Source of the DNA: Sycobia sp. Sy_11
Lineage: Eukaryota > Arthropoda > Insecta > Hymenoptera > Epichrysomallidae
DNA length: 64,000 bases
Assembly: GCA_018907035.1 (NCBI GenBank)
Contig: JACCIC010000003.1
Location: 6,147,001-6,211,000, forward strand
Direction: 5' to 3'
A model generated the notes under the pieces. It saw only the letters and a program-made list of their open reading frames with translations. It searched no databases and was not told where the DNA came from. The stretch's first letter is position 1. Every line of letters starts with the position of its first letter. Both the position numbers and the translations under genes were made by a program. Of the stretch, positions 63,261 to 64,000 are shown one piece after another.

Positions 63261-64000
63261 ATTTTTCAGCTGCCCCCGGGGGGGGGATCATTTTTTTCCG
63301 AGGCTTCTCTGAGTTTTGAAGATTCGCTGTGCAATTCAAACGAATTCAAATACTGAAATAATGCGATTCGAATTATAATTTTGAACGAAATAATTCCGAT
63401 TCAAATTGTTCAAGAACGAGATTGCGACGGAACAATTAAATAATAACATTCCTTACTGAGATTTTTATCTTCTTTATGATCTTCAAATTGTCAGATCAAA
63501 TCGTCTCTAAAAACATTTGACTTGGAATTTTCATCGTCTTCTTTCAGTATTAGAATTGAATTTTGTATTACGATCAAGTGTCAAAAATAGATTTTGCTGT
63601 ACTTTAATCTAATATAGTTGGGCTAATTGGCCCATATCGCTATAATTATTATGCTTATAATTATTATACTTGATAAATATTGTTCATGTTAGAATGAAGC
63701 AATAAAATATATGCAGGTACATAGAATACAATAATTCATAAATATCCCTTTTCCAAAGACAAACGCAAGTATTTAGTTTACTGTTTTTATCCTTAGATGC
63801 TATATATTTATAAGAAACATTGGTAAAAACTTTCAATAGGCACAAAATATAGATCAGTTTGCTTAGACGATAGGTGTTCCACTGTACTTGAGTCATTTCG
63901 AATTTCGATCCGTAAGGTTTTATAATTTTTTTCATCTTTTTTTTATTTTCCTTTACATACTTATTAATCTTATTTTATAACGATTGTAGAGAACCCATTA
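63261..64000. other. AT-rich DNA, no supported gene
   Basis: Nothing recognisable. If a longer ETS isoform exists its upstream exons lie beyond this edge. Confidence 0.6.

Overview
The window looks like one stretch of an insect nuclear genome. The introns are GT-AG, AT-rich DNA alternates with short CpG-rich blocks, and (TA)n, (GA)n and (CT)n microsatellites are abundant. There is a decayed mariner transposon. The only long-range gene is a minus-strand ETS transcription factor whose DNA-binding domain and C-terminal tail match the ERG/FLI1 class, closest to Drosophila Ets65A (D-ETS-3). A hymenopteran origin would fit the microsatellite and mariner load, but the sequence does not prove the order.

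Main gene (minus strand, 61905 down to 15861). Four coding exons join in one frame through consensus splice sites: 61905-61821 (start), 55070-55011, 22934-22697 and 16200-15861 (stop). Together they predict 240 residues: a short unique N-terminus, a 60-nt phase-symmetric exon, a complete ETS domain and a serine/proline/tyrosine-rich tail. An in-frame stop lies 24 nt before the start codon, so this first exon defines a short isoform. Any longer isoform would start beyond the right edge. The introns are 6.75, 32.1 and 6.5 kb.

Nested gene (plus strand). Inside the 32-kb intron, on the opposite strand, two exons (27488-27542 and 29236-29375) encode a small secreted cysteine-rich peptide: a signal peptide followed by a CSalpha-beta (defensin-like) cysteine pattern. 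This is the most interesting item in the window.

Mobile and repetitive DNA. An 825-bp internally deleted mariner with terminal inverted repeats and TA target duplication sits at 16703-17527. A MITE with about 55-bp inverted ends is at 60546-60800, and a miniature palindromic relative is at 16313-16379. A dispersed family has four diverged copies near 19.2, 24.05, 39.3 and 61.05 kb; two of them follow a conserved hairpin block and one an inverted version of it. Fold-back sequences occur at 603-837 and 35873-36117.

Remaining DNA. The left 15 kb lies downstream of the ETS gene and shows no convincing gene. The right 2 kb is a CpG-rich 5' region of the ETS first exon. I found no tRNA, rRNA or CRISPR array. 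Nearly all other open frames are microsatellite translations or run through GC-rich noncoding blocks.
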